Origin: Helicobacter sp. MIT 05-5294
Lineage (GTDB): Bacteria > Campylobacterota > Campylobacteria > Campylobacterales > Helicobacteraceae
DNA: 64,000 nucleotides
Reading direction: 5' to 3'
Assembly: GCF_000765675.1 (NCBI RefSeq)
Contig: NZ_JRPA02000001.1
Location: 1 to 64,000, forward strand
Shown here piece after piece: positions 56,306-64,000 of this stretch. The notes under the pieces were generated by a model, which made no database searches, had not been told where the DNA came from, and saw nothing but the letters and a program-made list of their open reading frames with translations. A program made the position numbers and the translations under genes. Position 1 is the first letter of the stretch. Each line of letters starts with the position of its first letter.

Positions 56306-56780
56306 AACCGCTCCTTATTGAAACTAAAATAGAGCAAAGAGTTAAAAAAAATTTAACTAAATGCAAAAGAATTATAAAACTTAAATCTTAAAAATAAATT
56401 ATTGACTTGGGAGGGACTATCACTAGGATTGCCTGAAATACAGAATTTTAGATTGCTAAGGCTAATGGCTAGGATTCTGCATAAGCTTGATGATGAGAAT
56501 AGAATCGTAAATTTTGGAATCTTGTGTAGTTTCGGATTTAAAATCAAAGTAGGTAGAATCTGTTGGATTCCTTGTAATACGCAGTATAATGCGTAAGTTG
56601 GCGCAATGGTATGCAGTGCGGGATTTCATGTTAGTGGATTTGGATTCCATATTAGAATCCCACACAAGCAAACTTGCTAAAGTTTATTGCATAATGCAAA
56701 TGAAATGCGATTCTATTAAGAATCCCATAGTGCCAAACCCACCGCATATTAGCGACATTGTGGCGGGTTGGTGGCAAAAT
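56306..56780. other. Gene-free region between oxidase operon and ppk2
   Basis: A 475-base AT-rich region. It contains the palindrome at 56340-56358. The rest is made of short reading frames without ribosome sites or similarity to anything I recognise. Confidence 0.5.
56340..56358. promoter_or_regulatory. Palindrome upstream of the oxidase operon, possible operator
   Basis: AGTTAAA-AAAAA-TTTAACT is a perfect 7-bp inverted repeat centred 44 bases upstream of the first start codon of the oxidase operon. Position and symmetry suit a repressor or activator site over the promoter, but a convincing -10 box was not found and AT-rich chance symmetry cannot be excluded. Confidence 0.35.
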
Positions 56781-57680
56781 TTATTTTTTCTCTTTCTTTT
56801 TGTCCTTATCTTTTTCTTTTTCTTTCTTCTTCTCTTTTTTGCCAATTTCATCGGTGCGTTCTTTAGAAAATGCGCGCACACTAGAATAATAGCTCACAAT
56901 GCCCGGGTCAGCTAACAAACACACATTTTCCGCGTCTTTGTCCTCATAGTCAAGTTTAGAAAGCAAGATTCTAGCTAGATTAATCCGTGCGCGTTTTTTG
57001 TCGTTAGAGTCCACAATAAGCCAAGGCGAAAAAGGCGTATGGGTGCGTGAAAACATTTTTTCAAACGCTTCAGTGTATTCGTCCCAAAGATTCAATGATA
57101 GCTCATCAATCGGGCTTAGTTTCCAACGCTTTAATGGCTCATCTTTACGGCTTTCAATGCGTTTTTTCTGCTCCTCTTTCCCAACATCTAAGAAGAATTT
57201 AAACAAAATATATCCGCTTTCAATGAGCATTTGCTCTAAGTGAGAGACTTGGATAATAAATTCGCGGTATTGTTCGTTGGTGCAGAAGCTCATTACCTTT
57301 TCAACGCCTGCGCGATTATACCAACTGCGGTCAAAAAACACGATTTCACCGCCATTTGGCAACTCATCAATATATCTTTGAAAATACCATTGGGTGTTTT
57401 CTACATCACTTGGCTTTTGTAGCGCAACAACTCTCGCGCCTCGTGGGTTAAGGTGTTCGCGCAATGCCTTGATAGTCCCACCTTTACCCGCTGCATCGCG
57501 TCCTTCTAGGATAACAATGATTTTTTTATTGTATTTTTTTACCCAATTTTGCAATTTGATAAGCTCAATTTGCAATTTTACGATTTCTTTTTCGTAAAAT
57601 TTTTTATTTAATTTGCCTTTCCCGTTATAGACTTCTCCGGGTTTTTCGTCCTCTGGACGCACAACTAAAACTTTACTCAT
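56781..57680 (-). CDS. ppk2: Polyphosphate kinase 2 (PPK2 family)
   Basis: Transfers phosphate between polyphosphate and nucleotides. In 299 residues from ATG 57680 (GGAGG 5 bases upstream): Walker A VILEGRDAAGKGGTIKAL (about 57-74), the lid SDVENTQWYFQRYI and Walker B FFDRSWYNRAGVEKVM. The single PPK2 domain with KRRWKL-type end (PLKRWKLSPIDE) suits class I, which favours ADP/GDP. The C-terminus carries an unusual Lys/Glu/Asp tail (IGKKEKKKEKEKDKDKKKEK) coded by a low-complexity stretch. Confidence 0.94.
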   Translation of the reverse strand: MSKVLVVRPEDEKPGEVYNGKGKLNKKFYEKEIVKLQIELIKLQNWVKKYNKKIIVILEGRDAAGKGGTIKALREHLNPRGARVVALQKPSDVENTQWYFQRYIDELPNGGEIVFFDRSWYNRAGVEKVMSFCTNEQYREFIIQVSHLEQMLIESGYILFKFFLDVGKEEQKKRIESRKDEPLKRWKLSPIDELSLNLWDEYTEAFEKMFSRTHTPFSPWLIVDSNDKKRARINLARILLSKLDYEDKDAENVCLLADPGIVSYYSSVRAFSKERTDEIGKKEKKKEKEKDKDKKKEKK

Positions 57681-57764
57681 ATTTACCTCCAAAATAAGCT
57701 TTAAAATAGCTAAAATATTTTACCATTAAAGCATTAAAAATTACAAGTAAGAAAAGGCAAGATT

Positions 57765-58934
57765 TTGAATATTTTATTTTGTATAGGTAGAAATTACCGC
57801 GATTTTAGTCCTTTAAATCACAGCGCACAAAGGTTCGCAAAAGAGCATTTTGGGGCGATTCATCAAATGAGTTTTTGGGATTCTCTCTCATCATCAAACC
57901 GCAATTACGAAATGTTGTTAGAATCTTTAAAATTTAGTATTCAACAAGCTTCAAATTTGCTAATTCTTGCCTCTTATCAAGATTTTGATGATTTGCTAGA
58001 GGTGATGAAAAACAATATGGGCGTGGAATCTCGCGCGAAGAATCTTGTGAGCCAAAGCAGGATTGAATTGACACACCAAACACAAAATAAAATTTGCAAG
58101 ATTGCGCTAGTAGATTTGCAGAGAGTTTTTGCCGATAAAATGGAATCGCAAATGCACCTAAAGCCTTGCGCGGATTCCAAAATAAGCGTGGAATCGCCAA
58201 TGAGAGCGGAATCTTATGTGACACCATTGCAAGGCGTGGCGCAAAATCAAATGTTTTTGTATCTTTTGGGGCTAGATGGTTCAAGCGCACAGGCATTGCT
58301 TGGCGGAATCGCAAGAGATTTTGAAGTGGATTTGGAGGTTTTAAATGCGGATTCTAATTTGGAGATTCTAACGGCTTCAAGTGAGGATTATTCGGCATTA
58401 TGTGAGTTTGCAAAAGTCGTTCAAGCCACCTTTGTAGATAAAGTTTTTGCGAGTTTTAATCTCGCCCAAAGTGTGATTGAAATGCTTACACAAAAAGGGC
58501 TAAAAATCACGACTGCGGAGAGTTGCACAGGTGGGCTAATCGCGTATTATTTGACGAAAGAGAGTGGAGCAAGTGCGGTGTTTGATGGTGGTGTGATTAG
58601 TTATGCTAATGCTATTAAGGAGGCTTGGCTTGAAGTCGGGAGTGAGGATTTGGAAGATTTTGGGGCAGTGAGTGAAGTCGTGGTGCGCGGTATGTTGGAA
58701 GGAGCATTGAAACTCTCTGGGGCAGATTTTGCCCTTGCGACAAGTGGAATCGCAGGACCAAGCGGAGGAAGTGCAACAAAGCCTGTGGGAATGGTTTTTG
58801 TTGGTGCAAAGAGCAGAAAAGGCGCGGAGATTATTGAATGTTTGCATTTTAAGGGCGATAGAAATTTTATCCAAGAACAAGCAACGCTTTATGCCTATTT
58901 GCTTTTTTTGCGAATTTTTTTGATAGACTATTGA
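57765..58934 (+). CDS. CinA-like protein with PncC amidase domain
   Basis: A 389-residue protein. The C-terminal third (from about 230; TAESCTGGLIAYYLTKESGASAVFDGGVISYANAIKE) is a PncC nicotinamide-nucleotide amidase domain with the nucleophilic Ser in ESCTGG. The middle resembles the second CinA domain. The N-terminal 180 residues correspond by length to the CinA MoaB-like domain but lack its usual GDELL motif, so that half is degenerate or replaced. It begins at TTG 57765 with AAAAGG upstream. NAD recycling is the expected role of the amidase part. Confidence 0.85.
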   Translation: MNILFCIGRNYRDFSPLNHSAQRFAKEHFGAIHQMSFWDSLSSSNRNYEMLLESLKFSIQQASNLLILASYQDFDDLLEVMKNNMGVESRAKNLVSQSRIELTHQTQNKICKIALVDLQRVFADKMESQMHLKPCADSKISVESPMRAESYVTPLQGVAQNQMFLYLLGLDGSSAQALLGGIARDFEVDLEVLNADSNLEILTASSEDYSALCEFAKVVQATFVDKVFASFNLAQSVIEMLTQKGLKITTAESCTGGLIAYYLTKESGASAVFDGGVISYANAIKEAWLEVGSEDLEDFGAVSEVVVRGMLEGALKLSGADFALATSGIAGPSGGSATKPVGMVFVGAKSRKGAEIIECLHFKGDRNFIQEQATLYAYLLFLRIFLIDY

Positions 58935-58959
58935 CTTTATAAAAAAATCTCTATATAAT
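58931..58959 (+). promoter_or_regulatory. Strong promoter of the tRNA cluster
   Basis: TTGACT (58931-58936) and TATAAT (58954-58959) are separated by exactly 17 bases. Transcription would begin around 58966, just before tRNA-Lys. It is the best canonical promoter in the window and its -35 overlaps the end of the CinA-like gene. Confidence 0.8.
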
Positions 58960-58977
58960 TCCATTTCCTTATTTTTT

Positions 58978-59053
58978 GACCCGCTAGCTCAGTTGGTAGA
59001 GCAATTCCCTTTTAAGGAATGGGCCGTTGGTTCGAATCCAACGCGGGTCACCA
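58978..59053 (+). tRNA. tRNA-Lys (anticodon TTT)
   Basis: A 76-base cloverleaf with encoded CCA. Acceptor GACCCGC/GCGGGTC is fully paired; anticodon loop CTTTTAA gives TTT. First of four tRNAs sharing one promoter. Confidence 0.96.
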
Positions 59054-59067
59054 CGATAAATAAAAGT

Positions 59068-59142
59068 GGCTCCTTCATCTAACGGTTAGGATACCACCCT
59101 TTCACGGTGGCTACAGGGGTTCGAATCCCCTAGGAGTCACCA
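59068..59142 (+). tRNA. tRNA-Glu (anticodon TTC)
   Basis: A 75-base cloverleaf with encoded CCA. Acceptor GGCTCCT/AGGAGTC pairs with one G-T; anticodon stem CCACC/GGTGG closes CTTTCAC, giving TTC. It also supplies the substrate of HemA. Confidence 0.96.
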
Positions 59143-59166
59143 CTTTTATTTAGTCTTTCCCTAAAT

Positions 59167-59242
59167 GGTCGCTTAGCTCAGTTGGTAGAGCGCCACCCTT
59201 ACAAGGTGGATGTCATAAGTTCGAGTCTTATAGCGACCACCA
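59167..59242 (+). tRNA. tRNA-Val (anticodon TAC)
   Basis: A 76-base cloverleaf with encoded CCA. Acceptor GGTCGCT/AGCGACC is perfect; anticodon stem CCACC/GGTGG closes CTTACAA, giving TAC. Confidence 0.96.
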
Positions 59243-59253
59243 CTTATTATGTT

Positions 59254-59330
59254 GGAGCGGTAGTTCAGTTGGTTAGAATACCTGCCTGTCACGCAGGGGG
59301 TCGCGGGTTCGAGCCCCGTCCGCTCCGCCA
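59254..59330 (+). tRNA. tRNA-Asp (anticodon GTC)
   Basis: A 77-base cloverleaf with encoded CCA. Acceptor GGAGCGG/CCGCTCC is perfect; anticodon stem CCTGC/GCAGG closes CTGTCAC, giving GTC. Last of the cluster; no clear terminator follows. Confidence 0.96.
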
Positions 59331-59957
59331 CTTCCTTTTAAAAGTCCATTTTTATATTTCATTAGGCTTTGAAACATTGATGCGCATCAATAAACTTCAT
59401 CGCGCATTAACATTTAGGATTCCGCCCATTTCCTCACTCCTGCACAATCTATGATTCTATAGCAATGTATAACCAAACCAGCTTAAAGTTTGACAAATAT
59501 CTTACCTCAAAAGTAAGAAGTCAAAGCTTAGAATCGCGCTTTGGATTCTGTTGCAAATATTTCTAAAGCTAAAGAAAATCGCAACGCGCTTTTTAGGATT
59601 CCTAGCAACAGCTAAAGAGACAAAGTCTAAAATTTGCATTGCACTTGTGATGAATCCCGCGCATTCCCACAAAAACAAGGAGCGGAATCTTGAGCGGATT
59701 TGCGTTTATTTAATCTTTTTATACTTTCACCATACTTCCGCGCACTGCTTTAAAGCATATTTTCAAGAAAAAATCTAAGCTTTGCTAGAAATCATCAAGC
59801 CTCTTATAAAGGACTTTGGCGTTGTTTGTAAAAGTGCTTTTAGAGAAATTGTGGCAGAGGGTTGGCAAATGCACATTTAAGAATTGGCACAAGATTTGCT
59901 TATAAATTTGCATTACAGGGAGTAGAAATTTGTTAGGAAACAAGCAAAAGGCAAATA
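59331..59957. other. Gene-free region after the tRNA cluster
   Basis: A 627-base region without a supported gene. A 75-codon frame at 59551-59778 has no ribosome site and odd composition. The region ends with the sigma-54 promoter of the next gene. Confidence 0.5.
59885..59899 (+). promoter_or_regulatory. Sigma-54 (RpoN) promoter, -24/-12 type
   Basis: TTGGCAC-AAGAT-TTGC (59884-59899) matches the RpoN consensus TGGCAC-N5-TTGC exactly, with GG and GC separated by 10 bases. Transcription would begin near 59911, about 47 bases before the next start codon. In Helicobacter RpoN mostly serves hook and basal-body-stage flagellar genes. Confidence 0.8.
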
Positions 59958-61046
59958 ATGCTTATTTTGGATTCTTTCCCAAACCTCCAATCTTACAAAT
60001 CCCAACTTTACGCGAATCCAACCCATAATCTCTCGCAAAAATCACCAAACTTTTATCCCTCTAAAGATTCCTTTGAATCCCTTGCAATGACACAAAATCC
60101 GAGCAAAATAACAGAAAATAATCCTCTTATGGATTGGTTTTTACAAACGCTATTTATCCCGCATTCTTCTTTGAATCCAACAATCACCAACCAAACAAAG
60201 GCTTTAAAGGATTCAGAAATTAGCGCAAACCTGCTCACTAGCGCACTCTCAAATAAAAGGAATCCCCTTAGCTCAAATCTCCAAATTACGCATTTTGACG
60301 ATGAAAAAATATTGCAAGAAATTGCCAAATTGGCTTTGGGTTATTATCGGGATTGGCGCGAGGATTTGGCAGATAGGGAATCGCAAATTTATCAAGGATT
60401 TGCAAACACGATTGAAGCGCGATTCAAATCAAAAGTGCATTGTAAAATCACCCAACAAGAAGCAGAGGAATCCCAAAAATTTATTTTTGAACAAATGGAC
60501 GCAATGGTGCAGAATCTCTATCAAGAAAATCCCGAAATATTCTTAACATTTGGCAATCCCCAAACCAACAACCCAAAGAATCCAAACAACGAAAAACTTT
60601 CAATCCTTTTGTGCGAATATGGTGCGAGAGTGGAATCCCAACTCCTAGAAAATCAGTTTGCGACTTATCTTGCAGGGATTCCGATGAAGATAAAGGATTC
60701 CGCGCAAAATGGGCAAATAGAGACAGAAATTTTAAGACAAATAGAAGAAAGAATTAATCTTTATAGAATCCACAAAATGAAAACTTGCGGATATGGGTTT
60801 TTTGCGTATACTTTAGAGAACCTCCCGCAAGAAACGCAAGAAAGAATCACAGAGGCAATCACACAAGTGTTATTGTTTTATGCCCAACCCAATATAATGG
60901 AGGTTAGCAATTACAAAATTTCGTGGAATCCCTATGAGAGTATTTGCGATTCTTATCTGACAATAGACACTCTTTTCTCCCCTGCAAACCGCGCGGAGAT
61001 TGGGATTACATTTCAGATTTTAATTGTATTTCCAACCAAATTTTAA
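59958..61046 (+). CDS. Unknown protein under a sigma-54 promoter
   Basis: A 362-residue soluble protein of no family I recognise. No signal peptide; the first 110 residues are Ser/Asn/Gln/Pro-rich and probably disordered. A helical region (about 113-215: DDEKILQEIAKLALGYYRDWREDLADRE ... ESQKFIFEQMDAMVQNLYQ) and a C-terminal domain (FFAYTLENLPQETQERITEAITQVLLFYAQ) follow. AAAGG precedes the ATG. The RpoN promoter puts it with flagellar genes. A low-complexity start with structured end recalls FliK or rod/hook accessory proteins, but this is inference only. Confidence 0.75.
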   Translation: MLILDSFPNLQSYKSQLYANPTHNLSQKSPNFYPSKDSFESLAMTQNPSKITENNPLMDWFLQTLFIPHSSLNPTITNQTKALKDSEISANLLTSALSNKRNPLSSNLQITHFDDEKILQEIAKLALGYYRDWREDLADRESQIYQGFANTIEARFKSKVHCKITQQEAEESQKFIFEQMDAMVQNLYQENPEIFLTFGNPQTNNPKNPNNEKLSILLCEYGARVESQLLENQFATYLAGIPMKIKDSAQNGQIETEILRQIEERINLYRIHKMKTCGYGFFAYTLENLPQETQERITEAITQVLLFYAQPNIMEVSNYKISWNPYESICDSYLTIDTLFSPANRAEIGITFQILIVFPTKF

Positions 61047-61086
61047 AACGAGCCAAATTTAAAAACAAGTTGGAATCCAAAATCCC

Positions 61087-62134
61087 TTAGGAGATTTTTT
61101 CAATACGGCTAGTTTCTCCGACAAGCTTTAGATTCTGCCCATGAAAGTCAAGGGATTTTTGCATTTGGTAGCTACAAGTTGTTGCAATGCTACTTTGCAT
61201 ACCCTCATCATTACCTGCCGCCCTTTCATAAACCTGCAAGACAACTTGCATAGTATTATTATCCAAAACCTCTTCCCTATAAGCATACACGAAGTTTTGT
61301 GTGATGAGTGTAAAGCCACGAATATCAGGGGTTTCCTTATCAAAATATTCTTGATAAACCATTCCATTATCTAGCGTGATTTTTCCGCTCTCCTTGCCGA
61401 TTTGGAGATTCCAATAGCTTTGAATTACATTGGCGTGCTTGAAGATTAGGTTCTGTTCTCTTTCGTTTAGTTCTGTTTCGAACTCCGAAAAAACGAGTTA
61501 ATCCAAACGAGCGCGTCATTTGCTGCTGCTTTAAAGTTTGCTGCACTTTTGCCGACTGCTTGTGCGCGGTCTAAAAACAAATCACTTTTTGTTCTATGGT
61601 ATGGGGTAGGAGACAAGCAAGTAATTCTGCCTTATTGGTCAAATCGCCTTTAAGCGTTTGCATTGTGGAATCAAAATGGACAAATTGCTCTTTGAGATTG
61701 AGCAAAAAATGCAATTTAGAATCACTAGGGTCTTGGATTGTCGCATAGAGCTCCTCTAGTTTTTCACTCATTGGCTCACTTAACGCGGAAATGCTATGCG
61801 GATAGCTAAGAGGATTTAGCTCATCTTGGGAGAGTGTGGCTTGTGAAATGGGCTTTAAAAACTCTGTTTTATGCGTCCATGCGAGGGATTTTAAATCTTC
61901 TGTTGGCGTTTGGGATTCCACACCTAAGACGAGCGATAAATCGGGTGTTATTTCGTTTAACGCAATCAGAGATTCTGCGTCTTTTTGCGTTGGGTTTTGG
62001 TTGAGTGCGAGAAGCATATCAAAATCGCTTTGAGGATTAGAATCTGATTGAAAAGCATTGCTAGAAGTGTAATTTTGGGTTGTAGAAGCTACGAAATTGG
62101 AGCTTCGGGACAAGAAATTTTGAGATAAAAACAT
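61087..62134 (-). pseudogene. Unknown protein gene with two frameshifts
   Basis: Three pieces in different frames join into one protein of 349 residues if single bases are restored. Piece one starts MFLSQNFLSRSSNF at 62134 and drifts into a stop at 61571. Adding one A to the five-A run (minus strand, 61590-61586) continues as KSDLFLDRAQAVGKSAANFKAAANDALVWINSFF. Adding one T to the six-T run (61493-61488) continues as SEFETELNEREQNLIFKHANV and on to the stop at 61087. A -10 box TATAAT (62196-62191) and AAAGGAA are intact upstream. The N-terminal half is Ser/Asn/Gln-rich; no family is recognised. It faces the sigma-54 gene. Confidence 0.65.
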
Positions 62135-62240
62135 AGGAATTCCTTTAGTTCTAGCTTTTAAGAATAAAGCAAAAAAGATTCCAAAATGCCATTATAGAAT
62201 CCTAACCTACAATACTTACTCTTTGGGATTCTCTATTGCA

Positions 62241-63548
62241 TTAAGAATCACGTAATGCGTAAGCTTTGAATTTCTCGCCCCTTTCTTTGTAAGAGCTAAA
62301 TTGGTCTAAACTCGCTGCTGCTGGGGAGAGAAGTGCTATCGTGTTGGTGGAATCTTGAGAGGTTTGGGAGCTTTGCACTTTGGAATCTAAAAGATTCTTG
62401 TTTGCAAAAACTTCTTGAATCTTTTTCACAGCAACTTCTAGCGTATAACAAGCATTACAAGGAGTGTTGCTTGTTTTTGCGAGATTGCAGAGTTTATCGG
62501 TATTGCTTCCAATGGCAAAAATCTCTATTTTGCATTGCGCAATCAGTTTAAAAAGAGGCGTTAAATCTGCGCCTTTGTCGTCCCCTCCAAGAATCAACAA
62601 GATTTGCGAGTTTTGGTAACGCTTAATCGCTTCCATTGTCGCGTCAAGATTTGTTCCTTTGCTATCATCTACCCAAAGATTCCCGCATTTATCATAAAAT
62701 TCTTCAATTTTGTGTGCGCCGATTTTAAAAGCGTTTAAGAGTGCGTAATCTTGGGTAGAAAATAGAATCTCACACGCACTCATTGCAAGGGCTGCGTCTA
62801 ACAAAAAGGGTTCTTTGAAACGAATAGAATCCAAATCTAGGTGAAAAATCTCCGCTAAGTCTTTGGAATCTTGATAAAAGATGAGATTCGCCCTAGATTG
62901 TTGGACAAATTCGTGCGATTCTAAGTTTTTTGGGAGAATCGCAACTTCTTTCTCGCGCAAAGAAAGAATCGGCTTGAGTTTGTCAGAAATATAATTTGCA
63001 TAGCTTTCATGCCAACTAATATGGTCTTGCGTGATAGGCAAAAGCAAATACAAAATAGGCTTGGCGATTTGCGTGTAATGCAGTGTAAAAGAGCTTGTTT
63101 CTAGTATCCAAAGGGGAGATTTTGGGTCAAGTTTCTCTAGAGGAGTGCCGATATTTCCTCCGCTTTGTGCGCCGCGGGATTGCAATAAATGCGTGAGGAT
63201 TTGCGTGGTTGTGGTTTTGCCATTTGTGCCACTAATCCACACAGAGGGCGGCATTTTGGATTGGAATGCGAAAAAATCATATTCACTTAAGAATAGCGTT
63301 TGTTTATGCGTTTCCATAAAGCAATAAACGGCTTGAATCATTGCATTATGAGGCGGAATCCCTGGGCTTGTAACAATCAAGGATTCTGGATTGTTTGCCA
63401 AAACTTCATTAATATGCGCACTTGGAAGCAAGGAGTTACCCAAAGAATCCTTGCTTTCTTGTTCAAAACTATCATCTAATACAATGCAAGGCGCAAATTT
63501 CTCTGCGATTGCGCGATTCGTCCCACCAAATCCTAAAAGTATCAACAT
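62241..63548 (-). CDS. murD: UDP-N-acetylmuramoylalanine--D-glutamate ligase
   Basis: Adds D-Glu to UDP-MurNAc-L-Ala in peptidoglycan synthesis. The 435 residues carry the Mur-ligase ATP site ISGTNGKTTTTQIL (about 105-118), PITQDHISWHESYANYISDK, and DDSKGTNLDATMEAIKRY with LLILGGDDKGADL in the C-terminal domain. It lies 9 bases after mraY on the same strand, the H. pylori order. Confidence 0.96.
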   Translation of the reverse strand: MLILLGFGGTNRAIAEKFAPCIVLDDSFEQESKDSLGNSLLPSAHINEVLANNPESLIVTSPGIPPHNAMIQAVYCFMETHKQTLFLSEYDFFAFQSKMPPSVWISGTNGKTTTTQILTHLLQSRGAQSGGNIGTPLEKLDPKSPLWILETSSFTLHYTQIAKPILYLLLPITQDHISWHESYANYISDKLKPILSLREKEVAILPKNLESHEFVQQSRANLIFYQDSKDLAEIFHLDLDSIRFKEPFLLDAALAMSACEILFSTQDYALLNAFKIGAHKIEEFYDKCGNLWVDDSKGTNLDATMEAIKRYQNSQILLILGGDDKGADLTPLFKLIAQCKIEIFAIGSNTDKLCNLAKTSNTPCNACYTLEVAVKKIQEVFANKNLLDSKVQSSQTSQDSTNTIALLSPAAASLDQFSSYKERGEKFKAYALRDS

Positions 63549-63557
63549 AAGAATCCT

Positions 63558-64000
63558 TTATCGTATTTTCAAGCTTAAAAGTGCGATGAGGTTGCTCATT
63601 AGCGCGACAATCCAGAATCGGACGATGATTTTACTCTCGTTTAAGCCTTTTTCTTCAAAATGATGATGCAAAGGAGCCATTAAAAAAATCTTTTTGCCGC
63701 GTGTTTTGTAGCTTCCGATTTGCAAAATAACCGAAAGTGCCTCTACAACGAAAATAAAGCCAATTAAAAAAAGCAAAATTTCGTTTTTGGATACAATCGC
63801 CATATAGGCAATGAATCCGCCCAAACTTAAACTCCCGCTATCTCCCATAAAGACTTGCGCGGGGTGGCAATTATACCAAAGGAATCCAATGAGTGCGCCA
63901 ATGAGTGCGGAGGAGAGAATCACGAGTTCTCCGCTATCTAAGACTTTAGGATACAAGAGGTATGCGCTCAATCCCGAATGTCCTGCGACATAAACAAAAG
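63558..64000 (-). CDS. mraY: Phospho-N-acetylmuramoyl-pentapeptide transferase, partial
   Basis: The C-terminal part of MraY, the membrane enzyme that makes lipid I; the gene continues past the right edge of the window. Seen: [19 protein letters not shown] (nucleotide/Mg-binding loop), the family HHH motif in [11 protein letters not shown] and WRFWI-like [13 protein letters not shown] in the last helix. The frame is open through 64000 ([19 protein letters not shown]), so an internal TTG at 63971 is not the real start. Confidence 0.95.
   Translation of the reverse strand, partial: FVYVAGHSGLSAYLLYPKVLDSGELVILSSALIGALIGFLWYNCHPAQVFMGDSGSLSLGGFIAYMAIVSKNEILLFLIGFIFVVEALSVILQIGSYKTRGKKIFLMAPLHHHFEEKGLNESKIIVRFWIVALMSNLIALLSLKIR

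Noticed and set aside
56589-56915. 108-codon plus-strand frame with a Phe-rich stretch
   Set aside because: The Phe-rich part is the reverse of the Lys-rich tail of PPK2.
59551-59778. 75-codon frame after the tRNA cluster
   Set aside because: No ribosome site, unusual composition and no recognisable domain; kept only as part of the gene-free region.
59958-62134. Idea that the sigma-54 gene and the broken convergent gene are paralogues
   Set aside because: Both have Ser/Asn-rich starts, but the structured parts share no alignable motif.
62135-62240. Possible sigma-54 promoter upstream of the broken gene
   Set aside because: TGGCAT is present on the minus strand but the spacing to a GC element is wrong; an ordinary TATAAT is better placed.

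Overview
This is a 64 kb chromosomal segment of a Helicobacter-type Campylobacterota bacterium. The evidence is gene content and gene order. The block DUF2018 / exported protein / polyprenyl synthase / hemA / proS / FxsA / hemC, the block rnr-holA-rpsF-ssb-rpsR, the block recA-eno-FtsB-like-AMIN-aroK, and murD-mraY are all arranged as I remember them from H. pylori. RNase J has the long N-terminal tail of Helicobacter, menaquinone is made by the futalosine route (mqnD), and the base composition is moderately AT-rich. Intact pta-ackA, ilvA, hisD and hisF point to an enterohepatic or otherwise metabolically richer species than H. pylori. I cannot name the species from sequence alone.

Layout. 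0.2-12.4 kb: priA with two small coiled-coil/division-like genes, uvrB, a chemoreceptor, periplasmic asparaginase, a TDT-family carrier, RNase J and rsmA. 12.6-16.2 kb: a lone pseudopilin with a GT39-like membrane protein, then ilvA and a CoA-binding protein. 16.7-24.2 kb: a long co-directional run from hisD through the haem genes hemA and hemC. 24.4-32.2 kb: a ComM-like ATPase, a small frameshifted exported protein, the rpsF-ssb-rpsR ribosomal operon and, upstream of it, holA, rnr and an HDOD regulator. 32.4-44.3 kb: mainly LPS core assembly (hldD, hldE, gmhA, waaF and a WaaG-like transferase), with an ABC-F ATPase, hisF, trpS, mqnD and aroK interspersed. 44.3-53.5 kb: AMIN protein, FtsB-like protein, eno, recA, tRNA-Arg, HU, then glycolysis and acetate genes (gap, pgi, pta, ackA). 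53.8-56.3 kb: the accessory highlight, a three-gene respiratory phenol-oxidase-like operon. 56.8-64 kb: ppk2, a CinA-like gene, a four-tRNA operon, a sigma-54-controlled unknown gene, a broken unknown gene, murD and partial mraY.

The most interesting locus is 53809-56305. A Tat-signal small protein, a vanillyl-alcohol-oxidase/p-cresol-methylhydroxylase-type flavoprotein and a cytochrome c are translationally coupled by ATGA overlaps. The flavoprotein appears to keep the phenolate-binding residues and a flavin-linking His, but has no signal peptide of its own. I infer a periplasmic dehydrogenase, possibly exported as a complex on the small subunit's Tat signal, that feeds electrons from a para-alkylphenol such as gut p-cresol into cytochrome c.

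A second theme is a dispersed family of intergenic palindromic repeats. It has conserved ends (CGTCATTGCRA and GGCAATCYATAAT) flanking short hairpins; in several copies the arms differ in sequence but still pair. It occupies most of the gene-free DNA. Two genes of unknown function carry frameshifts at short A or T runs (26330-26334; 61586-61590 and 61488-61493), which are either assembly errors or real on/off sites. No CRISPR array, insertion sequence, rRNA operon or prophage was seen.
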